A stretch of 64,000 nucleotides of DNA from Pseudomonas palleroniana (GTDB taxonomy: Bacteria > Pseudomonadota > Gammaproteobacteria > Pseudomonadales > Pseudomonadaceae), in assembly GCF_003031675.1 (NCBI RefSeq), contig NZ_PYWX01000034.1:1-64000 (forward strand), in the 5' to 3' direction. Under the pieces are notes generated by a model. It was not told the origin of the DNA and made no database searches. It saw only the letters and a program-made list of their open reading frames with translations. Shown here in pieces: positions 35,243 to 43,952 of this stretch. The translations under genes were made by a program, and so were the position numbers. The first letter of the stretch is position 1. Every line of letters begins with the position of its first letter.

Positions 35243-36507
35243 ACAGTGAAAAACTTTTCGGTGCCCCCACCGCGGGCTTCGGTGGCAACACTGAGCACGA
35301 CGGGCTCAAGCTGGTGTTCCATCGCTACATCATCGATGCCATCGAAGAGTCGGGAAAAAACCTGCTGGAAGGTTCTCGCCAGTTGCTGGCGCAGTTTGTC
35401 ATCGACAAAGTGGCCGAATACAGCAACCGCATGCACTTGGCGATCTCCCGCTATGAGATGGAACGCCTGGCCGAAGAAATCGTCGACGAGCTGACCGGCT
35501 TCGGCCCGCTGGAAGTGCTGCTGCGCGACCCGTCCGTTACCGAGATCCTGGTCAACGGCCCGCATCGGGTGTTCATAGAGCGCGACGGTCTGCTGCACCA
35601 GAGTGACCTGCGGTTCATCGACTCGCACCATGTGGAGCGCGTGATGCAACGCATCCTCGCGCCCCTCGGGCGACGCCTGGACGAGTCCTCGCCCATGGTC
35701 GATGCGCGCCTGCCCGATGGCAGCCGGGTCAACGCGATCATCCCGCCGATCGCCCTGGACGGGCCATGCCTGTCGATTCGCAAGTTTCGCAAGGACATGC
35801 TCAAAAGCAGCGACCTGGTGGCCATGCAGACCATCGACCAGAACATCTTCGACTTCTTCCAGGAGGCCGTGGGCAAGCGCTGCAACATCCTCATCAGCGG
35901 CGGCACCGGCACCGGCAAAACCACATTGCTGAACATCCTCAGCCAACTGATCAACCCCCATGAACGGCTGGTGACCATCGAAGACGTGGCCGAACTGCAA
36001 CTGGGCCACCCCCATGTGGTGCGCCTGGAAACCCGCCCGCCGAATGCCGAGGGCCATGGCGAGGTCAAGGCCAGCGACCTGATCCGCAACGCCCTGCGGA
36101 TGCGCCCCGACCGCATCATCCTGGGTGAGATCCGTGGCGTGGAAGTGCTCGATGTTCTCACCGCCATGAACACCGGCCACGACGGTTCCATGAGTACCGT
36201 GCATGCCAACAACGCCGCCGATGCCCTGCTGCGCCTGGAAACACTGGTGGGCCTGACTGGCCGGACGGTGGCGGAAAAAACCCTGCGCCAAATGATCTGT
36301 GCGGCGCTGGATGTGGTGATTCAACTGACCCGCCTGCCCGACGGCCGCCGCTGTGTGAGCGAGGTGGTCGAGGTGGTGGGCATTCGCGAAGACGTGTACG
36401 TGACCAACACGCTGTTCCGCCATGACCGGCGAACCGGCTTCGGCTTCCTGCGCGAGGCGGTCAACCCGGCCGGTGAAAAGCTGCGCCGCGAGCCGGCATT
36501 GCCGTGA
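35239..36507 (+). CDS. tadA: Tad pilus ATPase TadA/CpaF
   Basis: A 422-residue type II/IV secretion ATPase that powers pilus extension. Walker A is ISGGTGTGKTTLLNIL, the Asp box is in TIEDVAELQL, Walker B in RIILGEIRGVE, and the His box in TGHDGSMSTVHANNA. All key residues are present. The N-terminal domain includes FGPLEVLLRDPSVTEILVNG. It is translated from an ATG overlapping the tadZ stop. Confidence 0.94.
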   Translation: MNSEKLFGAPTAGFGGNTEHDGLKLVFHRYIIDAIEESGKNLLEGSRQLLAQFVIDKVAEYSNRMHLAISRYEMERLAEEIVDELTGFGPLEVLLRDPSVTEILVNGPHRVFIERDGLLHQSDLRFIDSHHVERVMQRILAPLGRRLDESSPMVDARLPDGSRVNAIIPPIALDGPCLSIRKFRKDMLKSSDLVAMQTIDQNIFDFFQEAVGKRCNILISGGTGTGKTTLLNILSQLINPHERLVTIEDVAELQLGHPHVVRLETRPPNAEGHGEVKASDLIRNALRMRPDRIILGEIRGVEVLDVLTAMNTGHDGSMSTVHANNAADALLRLETLVGLTGRTVAEKTLRQMICAALDVVIQLTRLPDGRRCVSEVVEVVGIREDVYVTNTLFRHDRRTGFGFLREAVNPAGEKLRREPALP

Positions 36508-36520
36508 AAGGGATTCGACC

Positions 36521-37402
36521 ATGACTGGGGCCATCCTGCTGCTGATTTGCCTGATCCTGACCGGCCTGTCGATTCGATCGTTTTACCATGGCCTGCGCCG
36601 CGCCCAGACCGAACGCGTATTGGACCGTCTTGCCGAAGGCCAGCCCAAGCTCGCCGAAGAGGCCAGCCACTGGGACGGCCTGGAGCGCATGTTCCTGCGC
36701 GCAGGCTTGGGCAAACCCAGTGACAGCCTGGGGCTGTGGCTGGCGTTGTGGGCCCTGGGCGTCGCGTTGGGGTTGATGGTTGCCGGCTGGTTTGGCCTGG
36801 TGATGATGCTGCTGGTGCCACCGCTGTTGCTGCGTTTGTACCTCGCCTGGCGGTATCAGCGGCTCATCAAGCGCATGATCGAACAGCTGCCGCAGTTGCT
36901 CGATCACACGGTACGCAGCCTCAAGGCCGGGCGCACCTTGACCGACGCGGTGCTGGGCGGCATCGAGGTCAGCGAAGACCCACTGAAAAAAGCCATGGGC
37001 CGCATCCAGCGCAACGTGCAGTTGGGCGTCAGCCTGCCGGAGTCGACGCATGACTTTGCCGAATTCTATGAGCGCGACGAATTTCGCCTGTTCGCGTTGG
37101 GCTTGAAGGTCAACCACCGCTATGGCGGCAACGCCAGCGAGCTGTTGGAAAACCTGATCAAGATGATCCGCGAACGCGAGCAAGCCGCCCGTCAGCTGCG
37201 CGCCCTGACCGGCGAAACCCGGGTGACCGCCTATGTCCTCACCGCCCTGCCCATTTCCATGGTGGGCTACTTCCTGGCAGTGAACCCCGCGTACCTGATG
37301 ACCATGTGGAACGACGACACGGGTCGCCTGTTGCTGTTCGTGGCCCTGGCCATGCAACTCATGGGTTGCTTCACCTTATGGCGCATGTTGCGGAGTGTAT
37401 GA
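36521..37402 (+). CDS. tadB: Tad pilus inner-membrane protein TadB
   Basis: A 293-residue polytopic membrane protein of the T2SS-F family: one N-terminal helix, two central helices and a C-terminal pair around a cytoplasmic domain (LPQLLDHTVRSLKAGRTLTDAV). With TadC it forms the platform worked by TadA. The ATG at 36521 follows AGGGA. It is 13 bases after tadA. Confidence 0.9.
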   Translation: MTGAILLLICLILTGLSIRSFYHGLRRAQTERVLDRLAEGQPKLAEEASHWDGLERMFLRAGLGKPSDSLGLWLALWALGVALGLMVAGWFGLVMMLLVPPLLLRLYLAWRYQRLIKRMIEQLPQLLDHTVRSLKAGRTLTDAVLGGIEVSEDPLKKAMGRIQRNVQLGVSLPESTHDFAEFYERDEFRLFALGLKVNHRYGGNASELLENLIKMIREREQAARQLRALTGETRVTAYVLTALPISMVGYFLAVNPAYLMTMWNDDTGRLLLFVALAMQLMGCFTLWRMLRSV

Positions 37403-37403
37403 C

Positions 37404-38297
37404 ATGGCGATTGCCCTGCTGATCAGCGCCGTCCTGTTCCTTGCCGCCCTGGCGCTGGTGCTCGCCAACCTGGTCAGGCAGCGACGCGGCCAACGCCTGG
37501 TTGCCCAGCGCTTGCAGGGCCAGCTGGGCCGCAAAGACAAATTTGGCAGCCTGATGCAGCAACTGGGCAGCAGCCCGCTGGCGCAACGTTCGCTTAGCCT
37601 GGACCATGAAACCCAGGTCCTGCTCAACCGGGTCGGCTGGCGTAAAGCCAGCCAACGCTCGATGTTCGCCGCCTTCCAGATCGGCACGCCGCTGGTGCTG
37701 ATGGGCCTTGTGGGGGTGGCCCAGGGCGTGTTGTTTGGCCACAGCGACTCGCCCTGGCTCGCGCCCCTGATTGCCTTGGGCATTGGCTACCTGCTGCCCA
37801 AGCGCGTGCTATCCAGCCTCGCCAAAAGTCGCCAGCAGCAGATCGCCCGCGAGGTGGCAACCTTCATCCCGCTGCTGCGCATCCTGTTCGAATCAGGCAT
37901 GGCCGTCGAACAGACACTGCGCGTGCTCAGCCTTGAAGCGCAGCGCCTGCTGCCGGCCTTGACCCATGAACTACGCCTGATCCTGACACGGGTCGACTCC
38001 GGCCTGGAACTCAGCGAGGAGCTGGGTAAGACCGCGCGGCTGCTGGCCGTGGATGAGTTCACCGATACCTGCACCATCCTCCAGCAATTGGTCCAGCAAG
38101 GGGGCGGCGCGATGAAGTCGTTACTGGCGCTCAAGCAATTGTTCGACGACCGCCGCCTGACCCGCATCCAGGAATTCGTTTCGAAGATGTCGGCGAAGAT
38201 GTCGGTGGTGATGATGGTTTTTCTGTTTCCCGCCTTGCTGATCGTGCTCGGAGGGCCTGCGTTCATCGGCATCTCCCGAGCCTTGAGTAACCTATGA
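37404..38297 (+). CDS. tadC: Tad pilus inner-membrane protein TadC
   Basis: A 297-residue T2SS-F family membrane protein and the partner of TadB. The cytoplasmic domain has REVATFIPLLRILFESGMAVEQ and the C-terminal helix MMVFLFPALLIVLGGPAFIG. The ATG at 37404, one base after the tadB stop, has CGGAG upstream; a GTG three codons earlier overlaps tadB. It is the second half of the TadB/TadC platform. Confidence 0.9.
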   Translation: MAIALLISAVLFLAALALVLANLVRQRRGQRLVAQRLQGQLGRKDKFGSLMQQLGSSPLAQRSLSLDHETQVLLNRVGWRKASQRSMFAAFQIGTPLVLMGLVGVAQGVLFGHSDSPWLAPLIALGIGYLLPKRVLSSLAKSRQQQIAREVATFIPLLRILFESGMAVEQTLRVLSLEAQRLLPALTHELRLILTRVDSGLELSEELGKTARLLAVDEFTDTCTILQQLVQQGGGAMKSLLALKQLFDDRRLTRIQEFVSKMSAKMSVVMMVFLFPALLIVLGGPAFIGISRALSNL

Positions 38298-38307
38298 GGA
38301 GCGCCCG

Positions 38308-39030
38308 ATGAAAGCCTTGATAGCCGGTTTGAGCCTGTTATTGCTCGGCGGTTGTGCCACCAATGGTCAAACCCCGTGGAGCGCACTCACGGCCACCGGC
38401 AGTTGCCCCAAGCCCGCTTCCGACCAGGAGCTGGCATTGAACCTGGCCGATGAAATGGCCAACGACGGCAAGCTGCACGCCAGCCTGGCCAACCTGCAGA
38501 ACCTGCCCTCGCACTTGCCCCAGGTGCGCCTGCGCCAGGCCAAGGCCTATCGTTTGCTGGGCCGCGGCGAGGCCGAGCCGTTGTACCGCAGCCTGCTCGG
38601 CACCTGCATGGCCGCCGAAGGAGAGCACGGCCTGGGCCAGCTGGCCTCGGCCAAGGGCGACAACGGGCAAGCCATGGCGCACTTGCAACGTGCGGCACGC
38701 TTGGCACCCACCGACGAAAAAATCCGCAATGACCTGGGCGTGGTGTACCTCAACCAACTGCGCCTGGAAGACGCCCGTTTCGAATTCATGACCGCCATGG
38801 AACTCAAGCAGAGCGACCCGCTGGCGGCGATCAACCTGGTGACCTTGCTGATCTATCAGGACAACTGGAAGCAGGCCGCACAAGTGGTCGGCCAGATGGG
38901 CCTGAGCCCGGAACAAGTCACCGAGGCCCAGGCCAGGGCCGAGAAACTCAAAGGCTCCGGCGCTCCCGTCGCCAAGGCCGGCGATCAGCTCGCCACGGTC
39001 AGTGAGACCATCGGCAACTCGAGGAATTGA
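38308..39030 (+). CDS. tadD: Tad pilus TPR lipoprotein TadD
   Basis: A 240-residue lipoprotein: signal peptide with lipobox LLLLGGCA (Cys16), then tetratricopeptide repeats (for example HGLGQLASAKGDNGQAMAHLQRA and NDLGVVYLNQLRLEDARFEF, each under 25 residues). TadD is required for Tad pili and is thought to act as a pilotin for the secretin. GGAG precedes the ATG. Its stop overlaps the next gene by one base. Confidence 0.88.
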   Translation: MKALIAGLSLLLLGGCATNGQTPWSALTATGSCPKPASDQELALNLADEMANDGKLHASLANLQNLPSHLPQVRLRQAKAYRLLGRGEAEPLYRSLLGTCMAAEGEHGLGQLASAKGDNGQAMAHLQRAARLAPTDEKIRNDLGVVYLNQLRLEDARFEFMTAMELKQSDPLAAINLVTLLIYQDNWKQAAQVVGQMGLSPEQVTEAQARAEKLKGSGAPVAKAGDQLATVSETIGNSRN

Positions 39031-39305
39031 TGATGAAACGACCCTATCTCACCAGCCTGGCAGTGCTGACATTGCCCATGAGTGTGCTGGCCATAGAGCC
39101 CGGGCCCTCATCCCCGCAACAGGCCGCCACTGAAAATTGGCTGACGTTGCAGGTCAGCGGCAAGCTCGCATCCAGCACCCAGCAAAAAGCCACCGCCGCC
39201 GAACGCGAACAGGCTGCCCAGCGGTTGCTGGACAGCTACAAGCATCCGATTCCAGAGTTTTTCGAACAGAAAGTCGGCGGGCAAACCGGCGGCAATCATC
39301 AGTAG
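39030..39305 (+). CDS. DUF3613-type small exported protein in the Tad operon
   Basis: A 91-residue protein with a signal peptide (MMKRPYLTSLAVLTLPMSVLA). The mature part is charged, with QRLLDSYKHPIPEFFEQ near the end, as in DUF3613 proteins found next to tadD in Pseudomonas. The function is unknown. GAGGAA precedes the start, which overlaps the tadD stop (TGATG); a second ATG follows directly. It is the last gene of the rcpC operon. No terminator is visible before the convergent pprB. Confidence 0.75.
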   Translation: MMKRPYLTSLAVLTLPMSVLAIEPGPSSPQQAATENWLTLQVSGKLASSTQQKATAAEREQAAQRLLDSYKHPIPEFFEQKVGGQTGGNHQ

Positions 39306-39331
39306 TTTGTGGGAGGGGGATGGTGTTGTGA

Positions 39332-40105
39332 TCAGTGAGCCGTCACCTGCTGGTGCGGCGCCAATTTGCCAGGCGACAGCGCCAGTGCCAGTTGCGTACG
39401 GTTATGCATGTGGGTCAGGCGCAGCACCTGAGAGACGTACAACTTCACAGTGTTTTCGGTAATGCCCAATTCGCAGGCAATCTGATAGTTGGTCTGGCCT
39501 GTGCCCACCAGCCGCGCTACATCCCACTGGCGCGGTGACAGCGGTTTGAAGATCGCCGGAATTTCCGACGGCCCCGCCGGGACCGCTTCGCCCTGCGCCC
39601 CTGGCGGGCTGCGGCGGACTTTATCGATGTCCTGATACAGCTCGTTGATGGACTCGGACAGAAATTGCAGCTTCTGATTCAAGTGCCCCAGTTGCAGATC
39701 CTTCCTGCGCTCTTGCAATGCGGCGTCCTGGCGCTGCAAGCCTTCGAGCAATTCATCCAGGTTGATCGGCTTCTGATAGTAGTCGGCGAACCCGGCCCGC
39801 AGGGCCTTGATCACATCCTGCTTGTCGGCGCGCCCGGTCAACATGATGGCTTCGAAAGCCCGCTGCTTACCGGCGACCTTTTGCAACGCCTGGACCAATT
39901 CGATGCCGTCCATGTCCGGCATATGCAGGTCGCACAACACCAGGCCGATCTCGGCGTCTTCGCTGAAACACGTCAAGGCCTGCTGGCTGGACTGACAAGG
40001 GACGCAACGATAGCCGCTGCTTTCGAGAAACTCACAGAGCTCCTCCACGATCAGTGGCTGATCGTCGACCACGAGCACTTTAACCGCAGAGGTAAGCTTG
40101 TTCAC
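39332..40105 (-). CDS. pprB: LuxR-type response regulator PprB
   Basis: A 257-residue two-component regulator. Receiver at residues 1-125 with DD acidic pair, phosphoacceptor Asp59 in LVLCDLHMPDMDG, and lysine in YYQKPINL; a helical linker; and a LuxR/GerE helix-turn-helix at about 185-250 (WDVARLVGTGQTNYQIACEL, ITENTVKLYVSQVLRLTH). In P. aeruginosa PprB activates the Flp pilus and other biofilm surface factors. Its position between tadD and fppA, with PprA encoded nearby, supports the name. A pair of 16-base direct repeats lies in its upstream region. Confidence 0.87.
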   Translation of the reverse strand: MNKLTSAVKVLVVDDQPLIVEELCEFLESSGYRCVPCQSSQQALTCFSEDAEIGLVLCDLHMPDMDGIELVQALQKVAGKQRAFEAIMLTGRADKQDVIKALRAGFADYYQKPINLDELLEGLQRQDAALQERRKDLQLGHLNQKLQFLSESINELYQDIDKVRRSPPGAQGEAVPAGPSEIPAIFKPLSPRQWDVARLVGTGQTNYQIACELGITENTVKLYVSQVLRLTHMHNRTQLALALSPGKLAPHQQVTAH

Positions 40106-40161
40106 ACGCTACTCCATGCCAGGCACGCCAAAAGATTGGCCCATCTTTTACGACGAATATC

Positions 40162-40199
40162 CCTACACAACTTAAACAACATTCCTACACAACTTAAAC
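40162..40199 (-). promoter_or_regulatory. Direct repeat upstream of pprB, possible activator site
   Basis: CCTACACAACTTAAAC occurs twice (40162-40177 and 40184-40199, plus strand), 22 bases apart, about two helical turns, as expected for a dimer or tandem-bound response regulator. It lies 57-94 bases upstream of the pprB start. A related CACAA pair lies upstream of flp. Confidence 0.55.
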
Positions 40200-40248
40200 G
40201 TAGACGTACTTTCCGACTATGTACATAGCGTTAATACCCCCATGACGA

Positions 40249-40722
40249 CTAATGGATCCAAAACCACGTAAGTACGAATCCCACCAGCAAAAACGGCGCG
40301 AACGGCAGTTTTTTTGACGATTGCGGCGCCAAACCGGCCATTTGGTCTTTAAACACCGGCCCCAGAAGCGCCCACACTTTTGGCGCAAGCATCAGCCAGA
40401 GCACACTGGCGAATGCCGCCCCGATGAAAGACCCCAGCAGATACTCGGCATTCGAGGCCAGCGCCAACGCCGCGAGCAACTTCACATCGCCCGCGCCCAG
40501 GCGGCCCAGGGCGTAACCCGGCAGGGTCAGCAGCAGCGCCAGCACCAACGCCAGCGCACCCTGCCCGGCCGGCGCGCCCAGCCATGTGCTGCCCGTGCCC
40601 AGCAGGTAGATCAACGCCAACAGGGCCGCCCCCAGCGTCAGGCGGTTAGCCAGCAACCGCTGCCGAGCGTCCTGCGCCGCACACAGCCCCAACCACACCA
40701 ATACCACGGCACCCTGGATCAC
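40249..40722 (-). CDS. fppA: Flp prepilin peptidase FppA (TadV/CpaA)
   Basis: A 157-residue A24-family aspartic peptidase of the inner membrane. The two catalytic aspartates are in AAQDARQRL and LGAGDVKLL. Hydrophobic segments fill the rest. It cleaves Flp (and pseudopilin TadF/TadG) leaders. It lacks the N-terminal methylase domain, as is usual for TadV/FppA. The start is a GTG with AAGGGA upstream. It is divergent from tadF by 72 bases. Confidence 0.88.
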   Translation of the reverse strand: MIQGAVVLVWLGLCAAQDARQRLLANRLTLGAALLALIYLLGTGSTWLGAPAGQGALALVLALLLTLPGYALGRLGAGDVKLLAALALASNAEYLLGSFIGAAFASVLWLMLAPKVWALLGPVFKDQMAGLAPQSSKKLPFAPFLLVGFVLTWFWIH

Positions 40723-40794
40723 GTAAAAAACATCCCTTTTTGCTGATTGATTCTATGCTGATATCAAGTAGTAGCCGTCAGGGTAGACGCGGTG

Positions 40795-41235
40795 ATGAGA
40801 ACAAGCCTCCCCAAAAAGCAAAAGGGTACGGCGGCGATCGAATTCGTCGCCGTGTTCATGATTTTTTTCGGCGTGTTCTACGCAATGGTCAGCTATAGCC
40901 TGCCACTGCTGTTAAAACAGTCGTTCAACCAGGCGACCGCTGAAGCCGTGCGCCTGGTCGTGGGCCTGGACCCCACGATGCAAGGCTATGACGCGGCGGT
41001 GATCAACATGGCCAATACCACCGTCGCGACACGCCTGGGGTGGCTTCCCGCAGCCTTCAATTTCAACGCAGCGACACAGGTCACCACCACCTTGGTCAGC
41101 GGCCTGGTGACGGTAAAAATCAACTACCCCACGGCCAATCTGCAGAATGTGATGCCCTTTATCGTGTTGCCCGGCATTGGCAGCGTGCCGCAGTTGCCGG
41201 CGACGCTGCAGGCCCAGTCGAGCCTGCAGTTTTGA
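40795..41235 (+). CDS. tadF: TadE/TadF-type pseudopilin
   Basis: A 147-residue pseudopilin: a basic start, then KGTAAIEFVAVFMIFFGVFY with Glu at the position +5 of the prepilin cleavage motif, and a C-terminal periplasmic part. It would be cleaved by FppA and help initiate the pilus. The name tadF follows the order remembered in P. aeruginosa; only one TadE-like gene is present here. The ATG at 40795 follows a GTG one codon upstream. Its stop overlaps pprA. Confidence 0.82.
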   Translation: MRTSLPKKQKGTAAIEFVAVFMIFFGVFYAMVSYSLPLLLKQSFNQATAEAVRLVVGLDPTMQGYDAAVINMANTTVATRLGWLPAAFNFNAATQVTTTLVSGLVTVKINYPTANLQNVMPFIVLPGIGSVPQLPATLQAQSSLQF

Positions 41236-43952
41236 CCGCCGGGGACAAACTCTTCGGGCGTCTGCTCGGCCGCAGCGGCGCGCTGGCCCTCGACACGCCG
41301 GCGCCACCTAGCGCGGGGCTGCACCTGCACCTGGATGCCCAGGGGCGCGTGCTCGATATCAGCGGCACCTTGCGCCAATACCTCGCGCCGCACGCAGTCG
41401 CGTTACCGTTGCAAGACTTGCTGTGCGCCGACAGCGCCCTGGCGGTGGAAGGTGTTCCCGCCGACTGGCAACGCCACAGCCTCGACCTGGATTTCCAGGG
41501 GGCCGCCGGGCAGCCCTTGCACACCCGTGGCACGCTGGAGCCGCACGCCAACGGCTGGTTGCTGCATGCGGTGGATATCGGCGATTTACTCGGCGGCCGG
41601 CAATTGGCCGAGCAACGCGAACAGAACCACCAGCTCACCAGCCTGGTCAGCGCGCAACTGCGGGTGTGCAGCCTCAGCCGTTTGTCCGAGGTGTTCAACG
41701 AACAGTTGTGCAGTGTGGCGCAGCGCTGGCGCATTCCCTGTGTGGCTCTCGCATTGCTCGATCAGGAAGACCAGGGCTGGCAGATCTACAGCCAGTACGC
41801 CAACCATGATGCGCCGCAGCTCTGGCACACCGGGCAGCGCCTCGGCACCTGCCTGGACAACCTCAACGGCACCACCCCGCTGGCGCTCAAAGCCCCCTAT
41901 GGGCGTGGCGAGCACCCGCGTTTACACAGTGTATTCGGCAACGCCGATGGCTTCCTGGTGCCCTATCGCGACGGCCAGGGCGTCGCCGCGTGGCTACTGT
42001 GCGGCCCCTACAACGGCCATCCCCACTGCACGGATCGCGACTGGCTGAACCTCGCCGCCGCCCTCGCCGCGCCGTTGCTCAGCCGCGTGCGCGAACAGCA
42101 CCACCACCAGCAGTTGGAGCGCCTGGAAGCCCTGCAAGGCTTGCTGGGTACCGGCTGGTGGGAGCTGTTGCCCAGCAGCGACGAGATCCAACTTGCCCCG
42201 CAATTGATGCGCAACCTGGGCCAGGCAGAAGAACCGACCCGGCAAGCCCTGGACACCTGGCTGCACCTGATCCACCCCGCCGACCGTCTTGAACTGCAGA
42301 GCCGTCTGCGGGATCTGCATCACCTTGGCAAACCTCTGCTCGCCAGCGTGCGCTTAAGCCGCAGCGACAGCACCTGGTATCGCGTCCAGGGCCAAGTGCT
42401 GGGCACCGGTGAGCAACGCCGTTGCATCGGTTTCATGCTCGACATCAGCGACATCAAAAACCAGCAGTTGCAGGCCGACGTCGCCCATTCGCGCCTGGAA
42501 AACCTGATCGCCAGCTCGCCCGCGATCATCTACGTGCAACGCTATGTGGATGGCGCGCTGCAACCGGTTTTTTTCAGCGACAGCCTGCTGCCGCTGCTGG
42601 GCCGTACCCTGGCCGAATGCAACCACGAAAGCCTGGTGCAATGGGTGCACCCGGATGATCGTGACCTGTACTTCCAACGCACCCGCCAGTTGCTGCGCGA
42701 AGGCAGCGTACGCAGCCGTTATCGGGTACAAGACAAACAGGGCGGTTACCACTGGCTGCTCGATGAAGCCAAGCTGTTGCGCGACGACCTCGGCCTGCCG
42801 GTGGAGGCGGTCGGCCTATGGCTGGACGTCACCGAGGCGACCTTGACCGCGCAGCAAGTCAAGGACAGCGAGGAGCGCTACCGAATTCTGGTGGAGGACT
42901 CCCCGGCGATGATCTGCCGCTACCGCCCGGACCTGACGCTGACCTTCGGCAACACGCCATTGGCCAACTACCTGGAATGCCTGCCGGCCCAACTGCCGGG
43001 CCTGAACCTGGGCGGCTGGTTGTCGGACGAACAACGCCAGGCGTTTTTACAACGCATCCACCAATTGACCCCCGAATTTCCGGTCAGTACCGCAGAAATC
43101 AGCCTGCAACTGCCGGGGCGCGAGCATGCCTGGTGGGTATGGTCGGACCGTGGGGTGTTTGATGAGCAGGGCGCGTTGCTGGAAGTGCAGGCCGTGGGCC
43201 GCGACAACACGGAAGTCCGCCGCTCCCAGCAACAACTGACCCAAAGCGCGAAAATGGCCACCCTCGGCGAAATGGCCACGGGCCTGGCCCATGAGATCAA
43301 CCAGCCGCTGAACGTGATGCGCATGGCGATCGTCAACGTGCTCAAGCGCCTGAGCACCGGCAACGCACAGGTGGATTACCTCACTGAAAAACTCCAGCGC
43401 ATCGACGCCCAGGTGCAGCGCGCGGCACGGGTGGTGGACCATATGCGCGTGTTCGGCCGCCGCTCGGAAGTCGAGCAGCAACCGTTCGACCCGGCGCAGG
43501 CGGTCGAAGGCACCCTGTCGTTGCTCAGCGAAGGTCTGCGCGGCAAAGGCGTCGAGGTGCGCGTGAGCCAGGCGGATATCCCGGTGCAAGTCAAAGGTCA
43601 CATCGATCAGCTTGAGCAGGTGCTGATCAACCTGATGGTCAACGCCCGTGATGCGCTGCTCGGCCAGCGCGAGAGAAACCCCGAGTTACGCCCGTGGATC
43701 GCCCTACACACCGAGCACGACAGCCAGCACGTACGCCTCTGGGTCGAAGACAACGGGGGTGGCATCGACCCTCGCTTGCTGGAGCGCATCTTCGAACCCT
43801 TTTTCACCACCAAGCCGATAGGCGTAGGCACCGGGCTGGGCTTGTCGGTGAGCTATGGCATTGTGGAAAACATGGGCGGGCGCCTGAGCGTCAGCAACGG
43901 CGAGCACGGCGCACGCTTTTGCGTGGAACTGCCCAGGGCCACCGACGCTTAA
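41232..43952 (+). CDS. pprA: PAS-domain sensor histidine kinase PprA
   Basis: A 906-residue hybrid-free sensor kinase. From a TTG at 41232 overlapping the tadF stop it has an N-terminal PAS-like region, a GAF-like domain (about 125-260), three PAS regions (about 290-640), a HisKA with His687 in TGLAHEINQPLNVM, and an HATPase with LINLMVNARDAL and VEDNGGGIDP through GTGLGLSVSYGI. No membrane helix is evident, so it is probably cytosolic. It is expected to phosphorylate PprB. An upstream GTG would overlap tadF by 196 bases and is unlikely. The TTG start and overlap imply translation coupled to tadF. Confidence 0.85.
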   Translation: MTAGDKLFGRLLGRSGALALDTPAPPSAGLHLHLDAQGRVLDISGTLRQYLAPHAVALPLQDLLCADSALAVEGVPADWQRHSLDLDFQGAAGQPLHTRGTLEPHANGWLLHAVDIGDLLGGRQLAEQREQNHQLTSLVSAQLRVCSLSRLSEVFNEQLCSVAQRWRIPCVALALLDQEDQGWQIYSQYANHDAPQLWHTGQRLGTCLDNLNGTTPLALKAPYGRGEHPRLHSVFGNADGFLVPYRDGQGVAAWLLCGPYNGHPHCTDRDWLNLAAALAAPLLSRVREQHHHQQLERLEALQGLLGTGWWELLPSSDEIQLAPQLMRNLGQAEEPTRQALDTWLHLIHPADRLELQSRLRDLHHLGKPLLASVRLSRSDSTWYRVQGQVLGTGEQRRCIGFMLDISDIKNQQLQADVAHSRLENLIASSPAIIYVQRYVDGALQPVFFSDSLLPLLGRTLAECNHESLVQWVHPDDRDLYFQRTRQLLREGSVRSRYRVQDKQGGYHWLLDEAKLLRDDLGLPVEAVGLWLDVTEATLTAQQVKDSEERYRILVEDSPAMICRYRPDLTLTFGNTPLANYLECLPAQLPGLNLGGWLSDEQRQAFLQRIHQLTPEFPVSTAEISLQLPGREHAWWVWSDRGVFDEQGALLEVQAVGRDNTEVRRSQQQLTQSAKMATLGEMATGLAHEINQPLNVMRMAIVNVLKRLSTGNAQVDYLTEKLQRIDAQVQRAARVVDHMRVFGRRSEVEQQPFDPAQAVEGTLSLLSEGLRGKGVEVRVSQADIPVQVKGHIDQLEQVLINLMVNARDALLGQRERNPELRPWIALHTEHDSQHVRLWVEDNGGGIDPRLLERIFEPFFTTKPIGVGTGLGLSVSYGIVENMGGRLSVSNGEHGARFCVELPRATDA

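Noticed and set aside
39307..39330. GTGGGAGGGGGAT fragment resembling one REP arm
   Set aside because: No inverted partner is present and the match is short.
41040..41231. GTG start for pprA 192 bases inside tadF
   Set aside because: It would code a shadow of tadF; the TTG overlapping the tadF stop is more consistent.
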